NCBI GenBank assembly: GCA_016208165.1
Contig: JACQYL010000031.1
Location: forward strand, 1 to 38,487
Reading direction: 5' to 3'
Origin: Deltaproteobacteria bacterium
Lineage (GTDB): Bacteria > Desulfobacterota > Desulfarculia > JACQYL01
DNA length: 38,487 bases
Below, piece after piece: positions 16,838-26,537 of this stretch (within the stretch, counting starts at the first letter, position 1; every line of letters begins with the position of its first letter). The notes below the pieces were generated by a model. It did not search any database. It saw only the letters and a list, made by a program, of their open reading frames with translations, and was not told the DNA's origin. A program made the translations under genes and the position numbers.

Positions 16838-19800
16838 TCACGCCACCCTCCGATACAGCACCACACGTTTGTAATCCACGACCGCGTCGAAACCCGTGCG
16901 CAATGGATCCACATAAGGACTGCGGTACGCCTCTTCGTCATTGACAGTCTCGATAATGATTTGTCTGAGGGGTTGAAACGGCCGGCGCAGGAGATGATGG
17001 AGAAACCCGAGATATTCCTGCATGCGCGGGTCGTCCGGGGGTACGCGAAAGGTGAGGATCTTGCCGTTCCGCTGGGAAATCACCTCCAATTCTCTTCCCT
17101 TGTACACCAGATGCGTGCTTCCGATACGTCTCGGCAGTCCGGCCTTGAGCCCATCGAGAGGCACTCCGCACAAAGACGCGGGATCCGCGGCATTGATCCA
17201 GAAGATCCGGTCGTCCGGGAGCGCCCGTTCCAACGCGCGAAACGCTTTGTGCGATATGAATTGGGGTCCTGGGATACCCTCGAAGAAGCATCCGGACAGC
17301 AGCTCTCCGGAAAGTTCCATCAATCGCAGAGACCGGAACAGGTGGGGCCATCGAAACGCCTGGACTTCGTTGAGCAGAAGTTCCCTGAAAAGAATTCCGT
17401 ACCGGTCCAGCAGCAGGCGGACGCGATCCTTGTTGCGCTCCTCGGTTTCCACCGGATCGGCCTCCAGGTCGGAACTCGGAATGCGAAACCAGCTTCCCGC
17501 CATGGGCAGGGCGCTTTTCCAACGAGAAAAAGCACTACGTCTTCCCATGCCGTGGCGTCTTTGAGCTCGATTGGCGGTTTCCGACAGTGCGGGCTCCGGC
17601 TCGAATTGATGCTCGATGCCCCTCCTCAGCACGGAGAAGGTGTCGTTGGACACTCGCCCCTCCCACACTTCCTGCCACAAATACCGAACCAGGTCGCCGG
17701 GAGAACGTCCGGACGCGCGCAGCATGGTCGAGAAATCGTAGCGGCCCATGGGATCGGGAAACAGGGCTTTCGAATCGGTGGTGTCCGAAGAATCGCCGTT
17801 CTTCGCGCCTCGATCCGTATCCGCCAGGTCCCGTGCTCCTGTAACCCCCTGCTCCTCACGCATCAGATCCAGATCCGGATCGAAATAGAACGCGACCTTG
17901 TGACCTTTGCCGCCGATCCAGGCCAGTTCCGTTTCCCGCAACATCTTGTCCAGCGTGTCGGTGTTGTAGGGATGCGCACGGGCCGGAAGGATCTCCGTTT
18001 CCCACGACTCGGCCGCCGCGAAATAGCACAGGAGTTGTTCGACACGTTCATACAAAGCTTCCGAATCCCTCGCCGGTTTGGCCACACCCTGAAAATCGGC
18101 CAGAAACACCGGCAACCACTCCGGTTCCAATGGATGAAAGGCCGGAATGTTTTCCGATCGGGCCATTCGGAGCAGGATCTCGAAATTCTCACTATCGCAG
18201 ACCAGCTCTTCATCGCGATCCGAGACCAGGATTCCGGAAACGAGCTGCTTCGAATCAAGAAGTTCCTCGAGGGCGAGGGAGAGCCGCTGCCGATGGACGC
18301 CGAGGGAAGTGGCGATGAATTCCACCGTCACCGGTCCATGGAATCGCAACCACTCGCCGAGCAAAGTCGTAAGGAGTTCAGCCGCGTCTTTTTCAGGGTC
18401 TGAGGAATCCTTTCCCCTTACAGACCATACCGAACCACCGGGCGCCAACGGTTCCATCGGAACGTGATCCGATCCCGGAGACAAGGCATGCAACACAGCT
18501 GGAACGAGTTCCATCGCCGCCACGAGAGGCTGCGAAGCCTCGGGTGGAAAGAGGCGAACCAGCTTGCCGGCAACGGGCTCGAGCACAGTGTCCAAGTCGG
18601 GACCGCGGTCCCGGCGCACGGCCTCGAGCAACCGTTTCCACTCCGACTCCGGCAGGACCCAGCGTTCCTTCACCCAATCCAGAAGGTCCCGCGGCGTATC
18701 CGGAGCGTAACCCGGACTGAGTCGCCGGCGTTTCATTTCGAACCGCTCGATCAAGTCCGGCGCAATCGAAGGCCTCATGTCCGGTGAGAACACCACGTCC
18801 CGAATCAGATCGTCGCGAAGTCTGGAAGCCCGGCCCGAGTCGGCCCCGTCGCCCATGTACATGTATTCATTGACCTGCCGCCAGCTCACGCTGCGGGCCA
18901 TGGGACTCGGGCGTCCGGTTCTCGCAACGGACCAGGTGATGGCGCCGGTTTCCAGTTCCGCCAGAAGCTTCTTGAGATTCTCGAGATCGAACTCGTCCTT
19001 GAGGCAGGTGCGCCAGGTCTCGAGGAGCACGGGAAAATCCTCGTACGCTGATACGGAATCCAGAAGCCTTTGGGATCGAAGCCGACTCATCCAGAGAGGC
19101 ATGCGTTCATTGAACTTGTCGCGGGTCAGCAGAAGAGCTCGCCCGCTGCATTCCCTGAAGCGAGCGCCGAAAAAACCGGACTTCTCGAGCCGGCTCCTCA
19201 GCCATGTTTCAACCGTCGCAACGGTTACCAGGCTGAGAAGTTCCTCTGCGCTCACTTCGTGCGGCAGCACCAAAGCAATGCAGTCATTGCTCGTGAACAT
19301 CTCGACACGCCGCCCGAAACGGGCTTCCCAGGCGGCGCCCAGAGCCATGCCGAAGGGCCGGTTTACCCGGCCGCCCCACATCGTATGCATCACCACCTGA
19401 TTTCCCGGCGCCCCTCCGGGTCCCGAGTGCACGAATTCGAGCAACAGGTGATGCCGGTGAGGCAAGGAGCATCCGGTAGCTTCCTTTTGCTCTTTTAAAA
19501 ATTCAATCAGTTGCCCGGCCGACGAGGCGTCCATCCGGTTTTCCTGCTGCAGGATACGGGCGTAGTCGGGATCGCCAAGGTTGGCGTCAGCTTTCTCCAA
19601 GAAGCGGGCAATACGGTCTGAAAAGTGAAAATGCCGGTTATTCTCTTCTCCCCTCCAAAACGGAGTCGCCATGGCCTTTGGATGCGCCGGCGTCACGAAC
19701 ACATCGTTGTGGGTGATGCGCTCGATTCTCCAATTTTGAGTGCCGATGGTGATCGTCTGTCCGATCCGGGCTTCCCAAACAAATTCCTCGTCCAGTTCTC

Positions 19801-21358
19801 CGATACGCGCATTGGTGTCGTGTCGCCGCAAGTGGAAATACCCGCGGTCCGGTATCATGCCCCCGGAGCCGTAGAGGGATAACAAGGCCCCCTTTCTCGC
19901 GGCCACCGTGTTATCGAGGCGGTCGATGGAAACCCGGGGCTTGAGTTCCCGAATCCGGGTGTCCGCGTATCTTCCGGCCAACATGTTCAACACCAGGTCG
20001 AAGTGGTCCCGGCTGAGGGTTCGGTAGGGATAACTGGTGCGCAGTTGCGCATACAGGGAATCCAGATCCCAGGTTTCGGTTCCAGCCATGGAAACGATGA
20101 TTTGAGCGAGCACGTCCAAGGGACACTCGACCGGCCGTACCGCCTCGATGTCCTGATCGAGCACGGCTTGCGCCAGCACGGCGGCTTCCAGAAAATCTTG
20201 CGAGTGGGTGGGGAAAAGAGTTCCCCGGCTGATCTGCCCCACCTGGTGACCCGCCCGCCCGATCCTTTGGATGGCCGACGAAATCGAGGGCGGAGACTGG
20301 ATGAGCACCACCTCGTCCAAGGCGCCAATGTCAATCCCCAGCTCGAGGGAATTCGTAGCCACGATGGCTTTTAGCTCACCGGCCTTGAGCCTCCGTTCCA
20401 CTTCTCCCCGAATTTCCCGTGACAGAGATCCATGATGGGAATACGCAATGGCGCGATCCTCCCCAAGGTTGATCTTATACGTGATCTTTTCGCACAAGCG
20501 CCGGCTGTTCACGAACAAAAGCGTGGACCGATTTCTTCCGATGATGTTTTTGAACTCGCCCGCCAACGAGTCCCAGACCGATTTCTTATTCCATGGGTCC
20601 ACGACCTCCTGAGGAAACCGCACCTGAATGTCGTAGTCCTTGGATTCTTCCGAACAAATGGTAGTGACGGATCTTGGAACATACTTCGGATGGGCCGGAT
20701 TCCCTTCGAGCCGATAGCCCCCGATGAACCCGGAAACCGCCTCGAGCGGCCGAATCGTCGCAGACAGAGCGATTCGCTGGAACTCGCCCGACAGTCGTAC
20801 GAGGCGATCCACGGCGGTAATGAGATGAACGTCCCGTTTGGTCCCGATCACCGCATGAATTTCATCCAGAATCACGGTGGACAGTCCCGCCAGCACGTTT
20901 CGTCCACCCAACGAACTGAGCAGCAAATTGAGGCTTTCCGGAGTCGTAATAAGGATTTCGGGCGGATGTCGCTGCATACGGAGGCGTTCGGACTGGGGGG
21001 TATCGCCGCTTCGGGTAAACACACGAATGGATGGAAACGTTTCCCCGGCCGACTCAAAGACCTGTTTCAGCCTGGATAAAGGCCCCAGCAGGTTTCTTTG
21101 AACGTCGTTGTTCAGGGCCTTTAAAGGAGAAACATACAGTACGTGGAGGTGGCCGGTGTCCCAAGTTCCGATCACGAGCTGATTCAGGGCCCACAAAAAG
21201 GCGGCGAGGGTCTTGCCGCTGCCGGTGGGAGCGCTGACGAGAAGGTGTTCCCCAGCGGCAATGCTCGGCCAGGCCTGTTTCTGCACCTCTGTAGGCGCGC
21301 CGACATTCTCGGAAAACCACTGCGAGATTCGGGGATGAAAGAGGGACAACGGATCCAC
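16838..21358 (-). CDS. lhr: ATP-dependent helicase Lhr (full length)
   Basis: This approximately 1,506-residue protein matches long-form Lhr, a 3'-5' superfamily 2 DNA helicase linked to DNA repair. Motifs, counted from the chosen start: Walker A SAPTGSGKT (about 43-50), DEIH box (about 165-168), SATIRPLE, and QRIGRAGHQ of motif VI. The long C-terminal region has the size of the Lhr extension that in E. coli carries uracil-DNA glycosylase activity in one reported case. I choose the GTG giving VDPLSLFHPRISQWF because it fits the family start and has AGG just upstream. A longer frame reaches 21478 but overlaps the preceding gene by 95 bases. It is last in a minus-strand run with unrelated-looking neighbours. 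Confidence 0.9.
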   Translation of the reverse strand: MDPLSLFHPRISQWFSENVGAPTEVQKQAWPSIAAGEHLLVSAPTGSGKTLAAFLWALNQLVIGTWDTGHLHVLYVSPLKALNNDVQRNLLGPLSRLKQVFESAGETFPSIRVFTRSGDTPQSERLRMQRHPPEILITTPESLNLLLSSLGGRNVLAGLSTVILDEIHAVIGTKRDVHLITAVDRLVRLSGEFQRIALSATIRPLEAVSGFIGGYRLEGNPAHPKYVPRSVTTICSEESKDYDIQVRFPQEVVDPWNKKSVWDSLAGEFKNIIGRNRSTLLFVNSRRLCEKITYKINLGEDRAIAYSHHGSLSREIRGEVERRLKAGELKAIVATNSLELGIDIGALDEVVLIQSPPSISSAIQRIGRAGHQVGQISRGTLFPTHSQDFLEAAVLAQAVLDQDIEAVRPVECPLDVLAQIIVSMAGTETWDLDSLYAQLRTSYPYRTLSRDHFDLVLNMLAGRYADTRIRELKPRVSIDRLDNTVAARKGALLSLYGSGGMIPDRGYFHLRRHDTNARIGELDEEFVWEARIGQTITIGTQNWRIERITHNDVFVTPAHPKAMATPFWRGEENNRHFHFSDRIARFLEKADANLGDPDYARILQQENRMDASSAGQLIEFLKEQKEATGCSLPHRHHLLLEFVHSGPGGAPGNQVVMHTMWGGRVNRPFGMALGAAWEARFGRRVEMFTSNDCIALVLPHEVSAEELLSLVTVATVETWLRSRLEKSGFFGARFRECSGRALLLTRDKFNERMPLWMSRLRSQRLLDSVSAYEDFPVLLETWRTCLKDEFDLENLKKLLAELETGAITWSVARTGRPSPMARSVSWRQVNEYMYMGDGADSGRASRLRDDLIRDVVFSPDMRPSIAPDLIERFEMKRRRLSPGYAPDTPRDLLDWVKERWVLPESEWKRLLEAVRRDRGPDLDTVLEPVAGKLVRLFPPEASQPLVAAMELVPAVLHALSPGSDHVPMEPLAPGGSVWSVRGKDSSDPEKDAAELLTTLLGEWLRFHGPVTVEFIATSLGVHRQRLSLALEELLDSKQLVSGILVSDRDEELVCDSENFEILLRMARSENIPAFHPLEPEWLPVFLADFQGVAKPARDSEALYERVEQLLCYFAAAESWETEILPARAHPYNTDTLDKMLRETELAWIGGKGHKVAFYFDPDLDLMREEQGVTGARDLADTDRGAKNGDSSDTTDSKALFPDPMGRYDFSTMLRASGRSPGDLVRYLWQEVWEGRVSNDTFSVLRRGIEHQFEPEPALSETANRAQRRHGMGRRSAFSRWKSALPMAGSWFRIPSSDLEADPVETEERNKDRVRLLLDRYGILFRELLLNEVQAFRWPHLFRSLRLMELSGELLSGCFFEGIPGPQFISHKAFRALERALPDDRIFWINAADPASLCGVPLDGLKAGLPRRIGSTHLVYKGRELEVISQRNGKILTFRVPPDDPRMQEYLGFLHHLLRRPFQPLRQIIIETVNDEEAYRSPYVDPLRTGFDAVVDYKRVVLYRRVA

Positions 21359-21383
21359 AGTCAACCTCGTGGCCTCATTTCCT

Positions 21384-23126
21384 TCAATCGAAATCCTTGC
21401 ACAGGACAAAATAGCGTTCGTTTTCGAAACATTTGAGACCCCAAAGCGCCTTGGGCAAGACAAAAGCGTCGTTCTCACCGATCCGCTTTTTCACAACCGT
21501 ATTGAAAGGCTCATCAAAAATCCGACCTTTCAGGAAGGCCGGCTCGAAGTCCGACTGCCGGATCACCCATACATCTACTCCGTACGCTTTCGAAAAACGA
21601 TCCACTTCCTGCCGGCTTGTGGCGTAATAGGCTTCAAACAGATCAAACAACCGTTTACGAACCTGGGCGTAGTATCCGGTGTAATACGGAAGAGCCAGCT
21701 CGCGGTTCACCAGTACCTGACGCCGGGATATCAGGGGTACATTGTCCATGACGCAAGGATGTCCGGCAATCACGACGTCTTTGGGAAGGGTGGCGAGGAA
21801 AGCCAGCATGTCCTGCTCCTCTCCGTCCAGAACGGCCACTTCGGAATCCACACGCACGATACCATGTCCCTGCACATAGGCATAGACGATGGCAAGCAGC
21901 ACCACGGCCGGCCACCCTAGCCAACGCGCCCGAGGCTTTTCGGGTATAAAGCGCCGCCGTTTTTCCAGAAACGGCCTCACTGCCTCCCGAAATGGATTCG
22001 TGTTCGCTCCGATCGCGATCATAAGGGCCAATGGTATGGTGAAGCTAGTGTATCTCGAGGGAAGATAGAGCTTGAACAGCACCAGATGAGCCAAAACGAA
22101 CAGAGCCAGGGACGTCCAGATGAGGTGGAACGCGGCTGATGGAAATCGCAGTTTACGGAACCCAAGGAATGCCGCCATGCCTCCCAGGATCGCAAGAAAC
22201 CCCATTATCTCGCACAGACCAATTCCGCTTCGCCCCAAAAGGAAGTAGGCGAACACATTCTCCCGGAAGAACTCGGTTCTCCCATTCTCGTGAAATTCCG
22301 GCTCGGCCTTGGCCTGTTCCACGGTAATTTGCGGACCCCAGACCTCGCCGTCGCCTCCCGAGTAGATCGAGGTCAGAAAAAGAGCCGCCGCCAGGGTAAC
22401 CAGGACTAAGGTGCTCGCATCCCATATCCATTTCGGGCCGAACTCTCCCCGATGGAACCGTGAAGCGAGGGCCCAGGATCCAAGGGCTAGAGAATTGGGC
22501 AGCATGGGAGGGTATAAGAGCGTTTCCATGGCCACTATGACCGCTGCGCCCCAGTAGGCGCCTTTCTGAAGAAACACCAGGAATCCCAACAAAAAAGGAT
22601 AGGCGAACACTCGCGGTATTCCGCCTGAATTACCGTACAGGGAATAGAACAGGAAGAGGAGCCCGCACAACAGCCGCCCTCCCGCATCCGGAATCCATTC
22701 CCGGCTGAAGCGATCCAGGAGTCCCAAGGAACAGAGCAGCAGGACCAGCGTAAGAATACGGCTCAATGGTATCGGGTCCGTGAAATTCACGCCCAGTCTG
22801 TAAAGAAGCTTGTAGCCGATGGGGTCCAATACGTTCGACGATACGAACCGGGTCAGCAGGTCGTCCGGAAAGAGCTGGGGATCCTGGTACTTCGCCGTCC
22901 AGTACACGTGCTGGCGAGCGTCGTCGTCAACCACGATCCACGGGACACCGGGGGGGTAGTATCGGACCCACCAGCAGAACAAGGCCAGACACCATAGAAA
23001 AACGAGCCCTTTTCCGCCCGTGCTCACGTTTCCGGATTCTCTGAAGGAATGAAGTTCATGACTGGAGTGGAAAGGCGGGTCAGCGCCCGTTCCTGTGGCT
23101 TTGTTTCGAAAAGTTCCGCCCCCCAT
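21384..23126 (-). CDS. Polytopic membrane protein, GT-C glycosyltransferase-like
   Basis: This protein of up to 580 residues has about ten hydrophobic segments. A large first loop contains VVDDDARQHVYWTAKYQDPQ and LFPDDLLTRFVSS; Asp pairs in this position recall GT-C lipid-linked sugar transferases. A long soluble C-terminal part (about 470-580) starts after the last membrane segment and includes DVVIAGHPCVMDNVPLIS. GT-C membership is an inference from topology and the Asp-rich loop only. The start is uncertain: the ATG at 23126 has AGGGG 10 bases upstream, while a GTG at 23027 directly precedes the first membrane segment. The stop is about 25 bases from the Lhr start. Confidence 0.6.
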   Translation of the reverse strand: MGGGTFRNKATGTGADPPFHSSHELHSFRESGNVSTGGKGLVFLWCLALFCWWVRYYPPGVPWIVVDDDARQHVYWTAKYQDPQLFPDDLLTRFVSSNVLDPIGYKLLYRLGVNFTDPIPLSRILTLVLLLCSLGLLDRFSREWIPDAGGRLLCGLLFLFYSLYGNSGGIPRVFAYPFLLGFLVFLQKGAYWGAAVIVAMETLLYPPMLPNSLALGSWALASRFHRGEFGPKWIWDASTLVLVTLAAALFLTSIYSGGDGEVWGPQITVEQAKAEPEFHENGRTEFFRENVFAYFLLGRSGIGLCEIMGFLAILGGMAAFLGFRKLRFPSAAFHLIWTSLALFVLAHLVLFKLYLPSRYTSFTIPLALMIAIGANTNPFREAVRPFLEKRRRFIPEKPRARWLGWPAVVLLAIVYAYVQGHGIVRVDSEVAVLDGEEQDMLAFLATLPKDVVIAGHPCVMDNVPLISRRQVLVNRELALPYYTGYYAQVRKRLFDLFEAYYATSRQEVDRFSKAYGVDVWVIRQSDFEPAFLKGRIFDEPFNTVVKKRIGENDAFVLPKALWGLKCFENERYFVLCKDFD

Positions 23127-23299
23127 TGGGCGCGATTCCCCTGTTCCGGGTCATTTCGTCTTCAATCGAACGCCCCGTCTTACCATATGGTCTCCCGATC
23201 GGGGAATTGATACGGATTCAGCCCGCTGCACTTTATTGGCCCCGGAGAACAAACAGCGAAACGACACCCCGTGGCGATTTCTGCCCGAGCGTCCGAACA

Positions 23300-23806
23300 T
23301 CACGAAGGCAAACGCAACAGCACTTCTTCGATGGACCAGGCTTTTTGCTGAATCTCTTCCGGGGCTTGCGGCTTTCCTTCCGGTGAAATCAAGTCGAACA
23401 GAACCTTGTCCAAACCTACCGCGCTTACTTTTCTCCAAGCCGGTTCCACGTTTTCGAAGTCGACCTTACCGTTCGGATAGATGCGCATCGAGTCGGCAAT
23501 CATGATTTGACCCTGGCCGAACCGGAGCAGTATACGCTGATATTGATAGTAGTCCTTTTTCTGAACGTTCCGACTGATCCAAACGGACGCCTCCCGTCGT
23601 TTGAATTCCACTCGGGAAACGTCCAAATAGGTCTCCTGATCCTGAGTATCCCTGTAGATCAAAACCCATGGCGAACGTTCTTCCGAGCCTCCGCATCCAA
23701 CGATTGAGACACAAAGGAGGACTAAATATATCAGACAGCGGCTCGCTGGTTTTACACCTTGATGCACACGAACCCTGCCAGCCGACATTCGGTTCACCGA
23801 AAGCAC
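23300..23806 (-). CDS. Small lipoprotein, surface-adhesin-E-like
   Basis: This 168-residue frame carries a lipoprotein signal: CLIYLVLLCVSIVGCGGSEE with Cys of IVGC as the probable lipidation site. The mature part is mostly beta strand (WVLIYRDTQDQETYLDVSRV, RREASVWISRN, QRILLRFGQGQIMIADSMRI, YPNGKVDF). This strand order resembles the small surface-adhesin E-like domain family, but no function follows. The true start may be one of several downstream codons before the hydrophobic stretch. It lies 20 bases after the CoA-transferase gene and is likely cotranscribed with it. Confidence 0.6.
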   Translation of the reverse strand: MLSVNRMSAGRVRVHQGVKPASRCLIYLVLLCVSIVGCGGSEERSPWVLIYRDTQDQETYLDVSRVEFKRREASVWISRNVQKKDYYQYQRILLRFGQGQIMIADSMRIYPNGKVDFENVEPAWRKVSAVGLDKVLFDLISPEGKPQAPEEIQQKAWSIEEVLLRLPS

Positions 23807-23826
23807 CTTCTCCTTCCATGGTCCGG

Positions 23827-24585
23827 CTATTGAGTCCAGAACCCATGGGGATCATACGTTCGAATAATCTTCAGTTCCTCCGCGGTGGGTTCCGGTGTGC
23901 GGATGATTTCAGAGGCCGTCTTCAAGTCCCATCCGGTTTCCTCCTTAACCTGGTCCGGTGAAATCGATGGGTGCACCTGGGTCAGCATCGCTTCCTTTGT
24001 AATGGAATCGAAACGCAGCACGCCCAATGTGGTGATGACGGCCTCCGGGCCCCCTCTTACAAGGCCGATATCCCTCCGCCATGTGCTTCCTGAACCGTAT
24101 CCCGGCGAAGTAACGTAATCGACCTTCTCGACAAAGCGTCGCTTCTGATGAGTCATGATTATTAGAAGTTTATGACTCAATGAAGCAATATCCGCCGCAC
24201 CGCCGCTGCCCGGCAAACGGACCCGACGATCCTTCTCCGGTCCGATCCAGGTCGTGTTCAAGTTCCCGAAACGGTCGATTTGGGCGCCTCCGATAAACCC
24301 CACGTCCACCCGACCCTTCTGCAGATATCCCATGACTTCCATCATATCGCCACAGAGGAGAGCATGCGCCAGGTTGGGAGGATCGCCCATGGTAACAATG
24401 GGCGCCAGCGCCGGGACGTCCCGAACAACGCCGTTCTCGAAAAGGCCAACGGCGTTCGGGGCATGGGTTTCTTTGGCCAGCAGAAAGGCCAGCAAAGGCA
24501 GCCGCATACCCACGAACACTACGTTCCCGTCCGAGATCATTCGGGCGGCCGTGGTTACCATCAGTTCACCAGGCGTATACTCCAT
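23827..24585 (-). CDS. CoA-transferase family I, beta subunit (GctB-like)
   Basis: This 252-residue protein resembles the beta subunit of glutaconate-type CoA transferases: YTPGELMVTTAARMISDGNV, APNAVGLFENGVVRDVP, then GRVDVGFIGGAQIDRFGNLN and RLPGSGGAADIASL. E50 in GLFENG matches the catalytic glutamate that forms the glutamyl-CoA intermediate in Acidaminococcus GctB (E54). The start at MEYTPGE is chosen because AAGGGA precedes it; a longer frame begins 17 codons upstream. The alpha subunit gene is not next to it, so it is an orphan here. The substrate pair is unknown. Confidence 0.85.
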   Translation of the reverse strand: MEYTPGELMVTTAARMISDGNVVFVGMRLPLLAFLLAKETHAPNAVGLFENGVVRDVPALAPIVTMGDPPNLAHALLCGDMMEVMGYLQKGRVDVGFIGGAQIDRFGNLNTTWIGPEKDRRVRLPGSGGAADIASLSHKLLIIMTHQKRRFVEKVDYVTSPGYGSGSTWRRDIGLVRGGPEAVITTLGVLRFDSITKEAMLTQVHPSISPDQVKEETGWDLKTASEIIRTPEPTAEELKIIRTYDPHGFWTQ

Positions 24586-24762
24586 GATTCCCTTGTCTTT
24601 CGATAGGATGGGTACTTTGAAAAGACCGGAATCCATTCTTGGTCAGTTGGGGCGGGAGTGTCAATCTTTTTCAATACGCCCTCACTCCGGGCTCTTATTT
24701 CGGTCGTGGTTATGCTAACATAATATGATCGATATGTTCGCTCTGAGAATGAGGTACAGCCG
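24586..24762. promoter_or_regulatory. Divergent promoter region
   Basis: This 177-base gap separates the minus-strand CoA-transferase gene and the plus-strand oxidase gene, so it must hold promoters for both. An AT-rich patch at 24712-24732 (ATGCTAACATAATATGATCG) is the best candidate for a -10 region serving the oxidase; no convincing -35 box or operator was seen. Confidence 0.4.
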
Positions 24763-26142
24763 ATGAAAGAATTCACACAGATACAGGCCGGGACTCTATC
24801 CGGTTTTGTAGAGGCCGAGCGTTTCTCCGTTGGGCAGTCCTACCGGGAATTGCACCTTCATGATATCTCGCCTCACCGGGGCGAACTGCCGGCAGGCATC
24901 ATCTGGCCCGTAACCACCGAGGAAATTTCGAATATCCTCGCTTGGACGTACCGGAACGACATCCCCGTCACACCCTGGGGGGTCGGCACCAGTACGGAGG
25001 GAAATCCTGTTCCCACCAAGGGAGGTCTCGTGATGGACCTCTCCAGGATGGATCGCATACTCGAGATTCGCCCCCAAGATCTTCAGGCCGACGTTCAGCC
25101 CGGGGTGCTGAGAAAGGAACTGAACCGACAGACGGGCAAACACGGCCTGTTTTTCCCGCCGGATCCCGGGGCGGACGCCACCATCGGCGGCATGATCGCC
25201 AACAACGCTTCCGGAGTACAGACCATCAAGTACGGCGCCACCAAGGATTACGTATTGAGACTCACTGTTGTCCTGCCCCACGGGGAGGTCATTCAAACAG
25301 GATGCACGGCGCGCAAGTCCTCTTCCGGTTACGATCTTGCACGCCTTTTCGTCGGTTCTGAAGGCACCCTCGGGGTGATTACGGAAGCCACTCTCAGGCT
25401 GGCGGGAATTCCCGCACGCCATTTGGCCGTTACGGTAGTTTTCCCTGACTTGAAGAGCGCTTCGGAAGCCGTGGCCCTGATCATCGGTTCCGGCTTGGAA
25501 CCCGCGGCCCTGGAACTTCTGACTCCCGGGCTTATAGGACTGATGAATCGGGAAAAAGGACTTGGACTGGTGGAACAGCCCTCGTTATTCTGTGAGTTTC
25601 ACGGAATCAGCAATGTCACATTGAAGGAAACGTCGGATCTGGCGAAAGAGATCTGCGAGACCTGCGGCGCCACGGATTTCCGGCACGGGTTCGAGGAGGC
25701 GGAGCGTAAAGACCTCTGGCGGGCCCGGCACGAAGCCTGGGAAACGATTCACCGGGCCCACCCGAACAAGGAAACGCTGATCGTGGACGCCGCCGTCCCT
25801 ATTTCGAAGTATCCGGAAATGACGGTTTTTTCCCAGCTTCTTGTGGATGAGCGCAATGTTTCCGGGTACGTTTTCGGTCATGCCGGAGACGGAAACCTGC
25901 ACGTGGTCATGGCTGCAGACCCCAATGACGCGAAAGAATGGTCCAAACTGGAAGAGATCAACGAGGTGATCGTCCGGAGAGCGGTAAAACTGGGGGGAAC
26001 ATGCACGGGCGAACACGGCGTGGGAATCGGAAAACGAAAATTCATGGAACTGGAGCACGGCCGCAGTTACGAGCTGATGAAACGCATCAAGGATCTCCTG
26101 GATCCCAAAGGCCTGATGAATCCAGGCAAGATTTTCATGTAA
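24763..26142 (+). CDS. FAD-linked oxidase (GlcD/D-lactate dehydrogenase family)
   Basis: This 459-residue flavoprotein of the VAO family probably oxidises a D-2-hydroxy acid such as lactate or glycolate. The N-terminal FAD domain (about 45-185) contains VTPWGVGTSTEGNPVPTKGG, DPGADATIGGMIANNASGVQ and SSSGYDLARLFVGSEGTLGV. The C-terminal domain has VFGHAGDGNLHVV and GGTCTGEHGVGIGKRKFMEL, ending LMNPGKIFM. These are the FAD and substrate/metal motifs of the family. GAGG at 24748-24751 precedes the ATG. No iron-sulfur partner (GlcF-like) follows, so the electron acceptor is not evident. Confidence 0.9.
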   Translation: MKEFTQIQAGTLSGFVEAERFSVGQSYRELHLHDISPHRGELPAGIIWPVTTEEISNILAWTYRNDIPVTPWGVGTSTEGNPVPTKGGLVMDLSRMDRILEIRPQDLQADVQPGVLRKELNRQTGKHGLFFPPDPGADATIGGMIANNASGVQTIKYGATKDYVLRLTVVLPHGEVIQTGCTARKSSSGYDLARLFVGSEGTLGVITEATLRLAGIPARHLAVTVVFPDLKSASEAVALIIGSGLEPAALELLTPGLIGLMNREKGLGLVEQPSLFCEFHGISNVTLKETSDLAKEICETCGATDFRHGFEEAERKDLWRARHEAWETIHRAHPNKETLIVDAAVPISKYPEMTVFSQLLVDERNVSGYVFGHAGDGNLHVVMAADPNDAKEWSKLEEINEVIVRRAVKLGGTCTGEHGVGIGKRKFMELEHGRSYELMKRIKDLLDPKGLMNPGKIFM

Positions 26143-26537
26143 CCACTGGACGAAACGAGAACCGGTTGTTTGGACTCACGGCCGTTCATATGACCGAAAC
26201 ACGCGAGATCCATCCGCAGAAAGTCTGCATCGTTGCTCCAACCTTGACAATGCATAAAGGGCTCAAGGATAATGGAAATCGTACGATATCAGCAGGGTGA
26301 TCCGGAAAACCCTTCGATCCAAGTTTTCCGGAGGCCCTCCTTTACGTCCAACCTGCATGATGTACAGGTTTCTCGAAGAAGAATTCAACCCGTTGAAACC
26401 GAGAATAAATGAGCACAAGGTTCCGTCCGGAAGAGTCCCGTTTTGGGATGATTGCCCATCATGATCCGCGTCCCGCCGTCCTGCAGGACCTTTCGGGGCT
26501 CCTTCCGTAAACCTATGCCTCAAGGAGGTGGACTTTC
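26143..26537. other. Gap before the C11 peptidase gene, with hairpins
   Basis: No gene is seen. A perfect 10-base stem TCCGGAAAAC (26301-26310) / GTTTTCCGGA (26323-26332) lies 160 bases after the oxidase stop; lacking a T run it is a weak terminator candidate. A shorter hairpin follows (AACCTG...CAGGTT, about 26349-26370). The peptidase has a very strong AAGGAGGTG site at 26522-26530, eight bases before its ATG. Confidence 0.5.

Noticed and set aside
26143-26537. Possible riboswitch upstream of the C11 peptidase
   Set aside because: The hairpins do not fit a cyclic-di-GMP or other riboswitch consensus I could recall; described as hairpins only.
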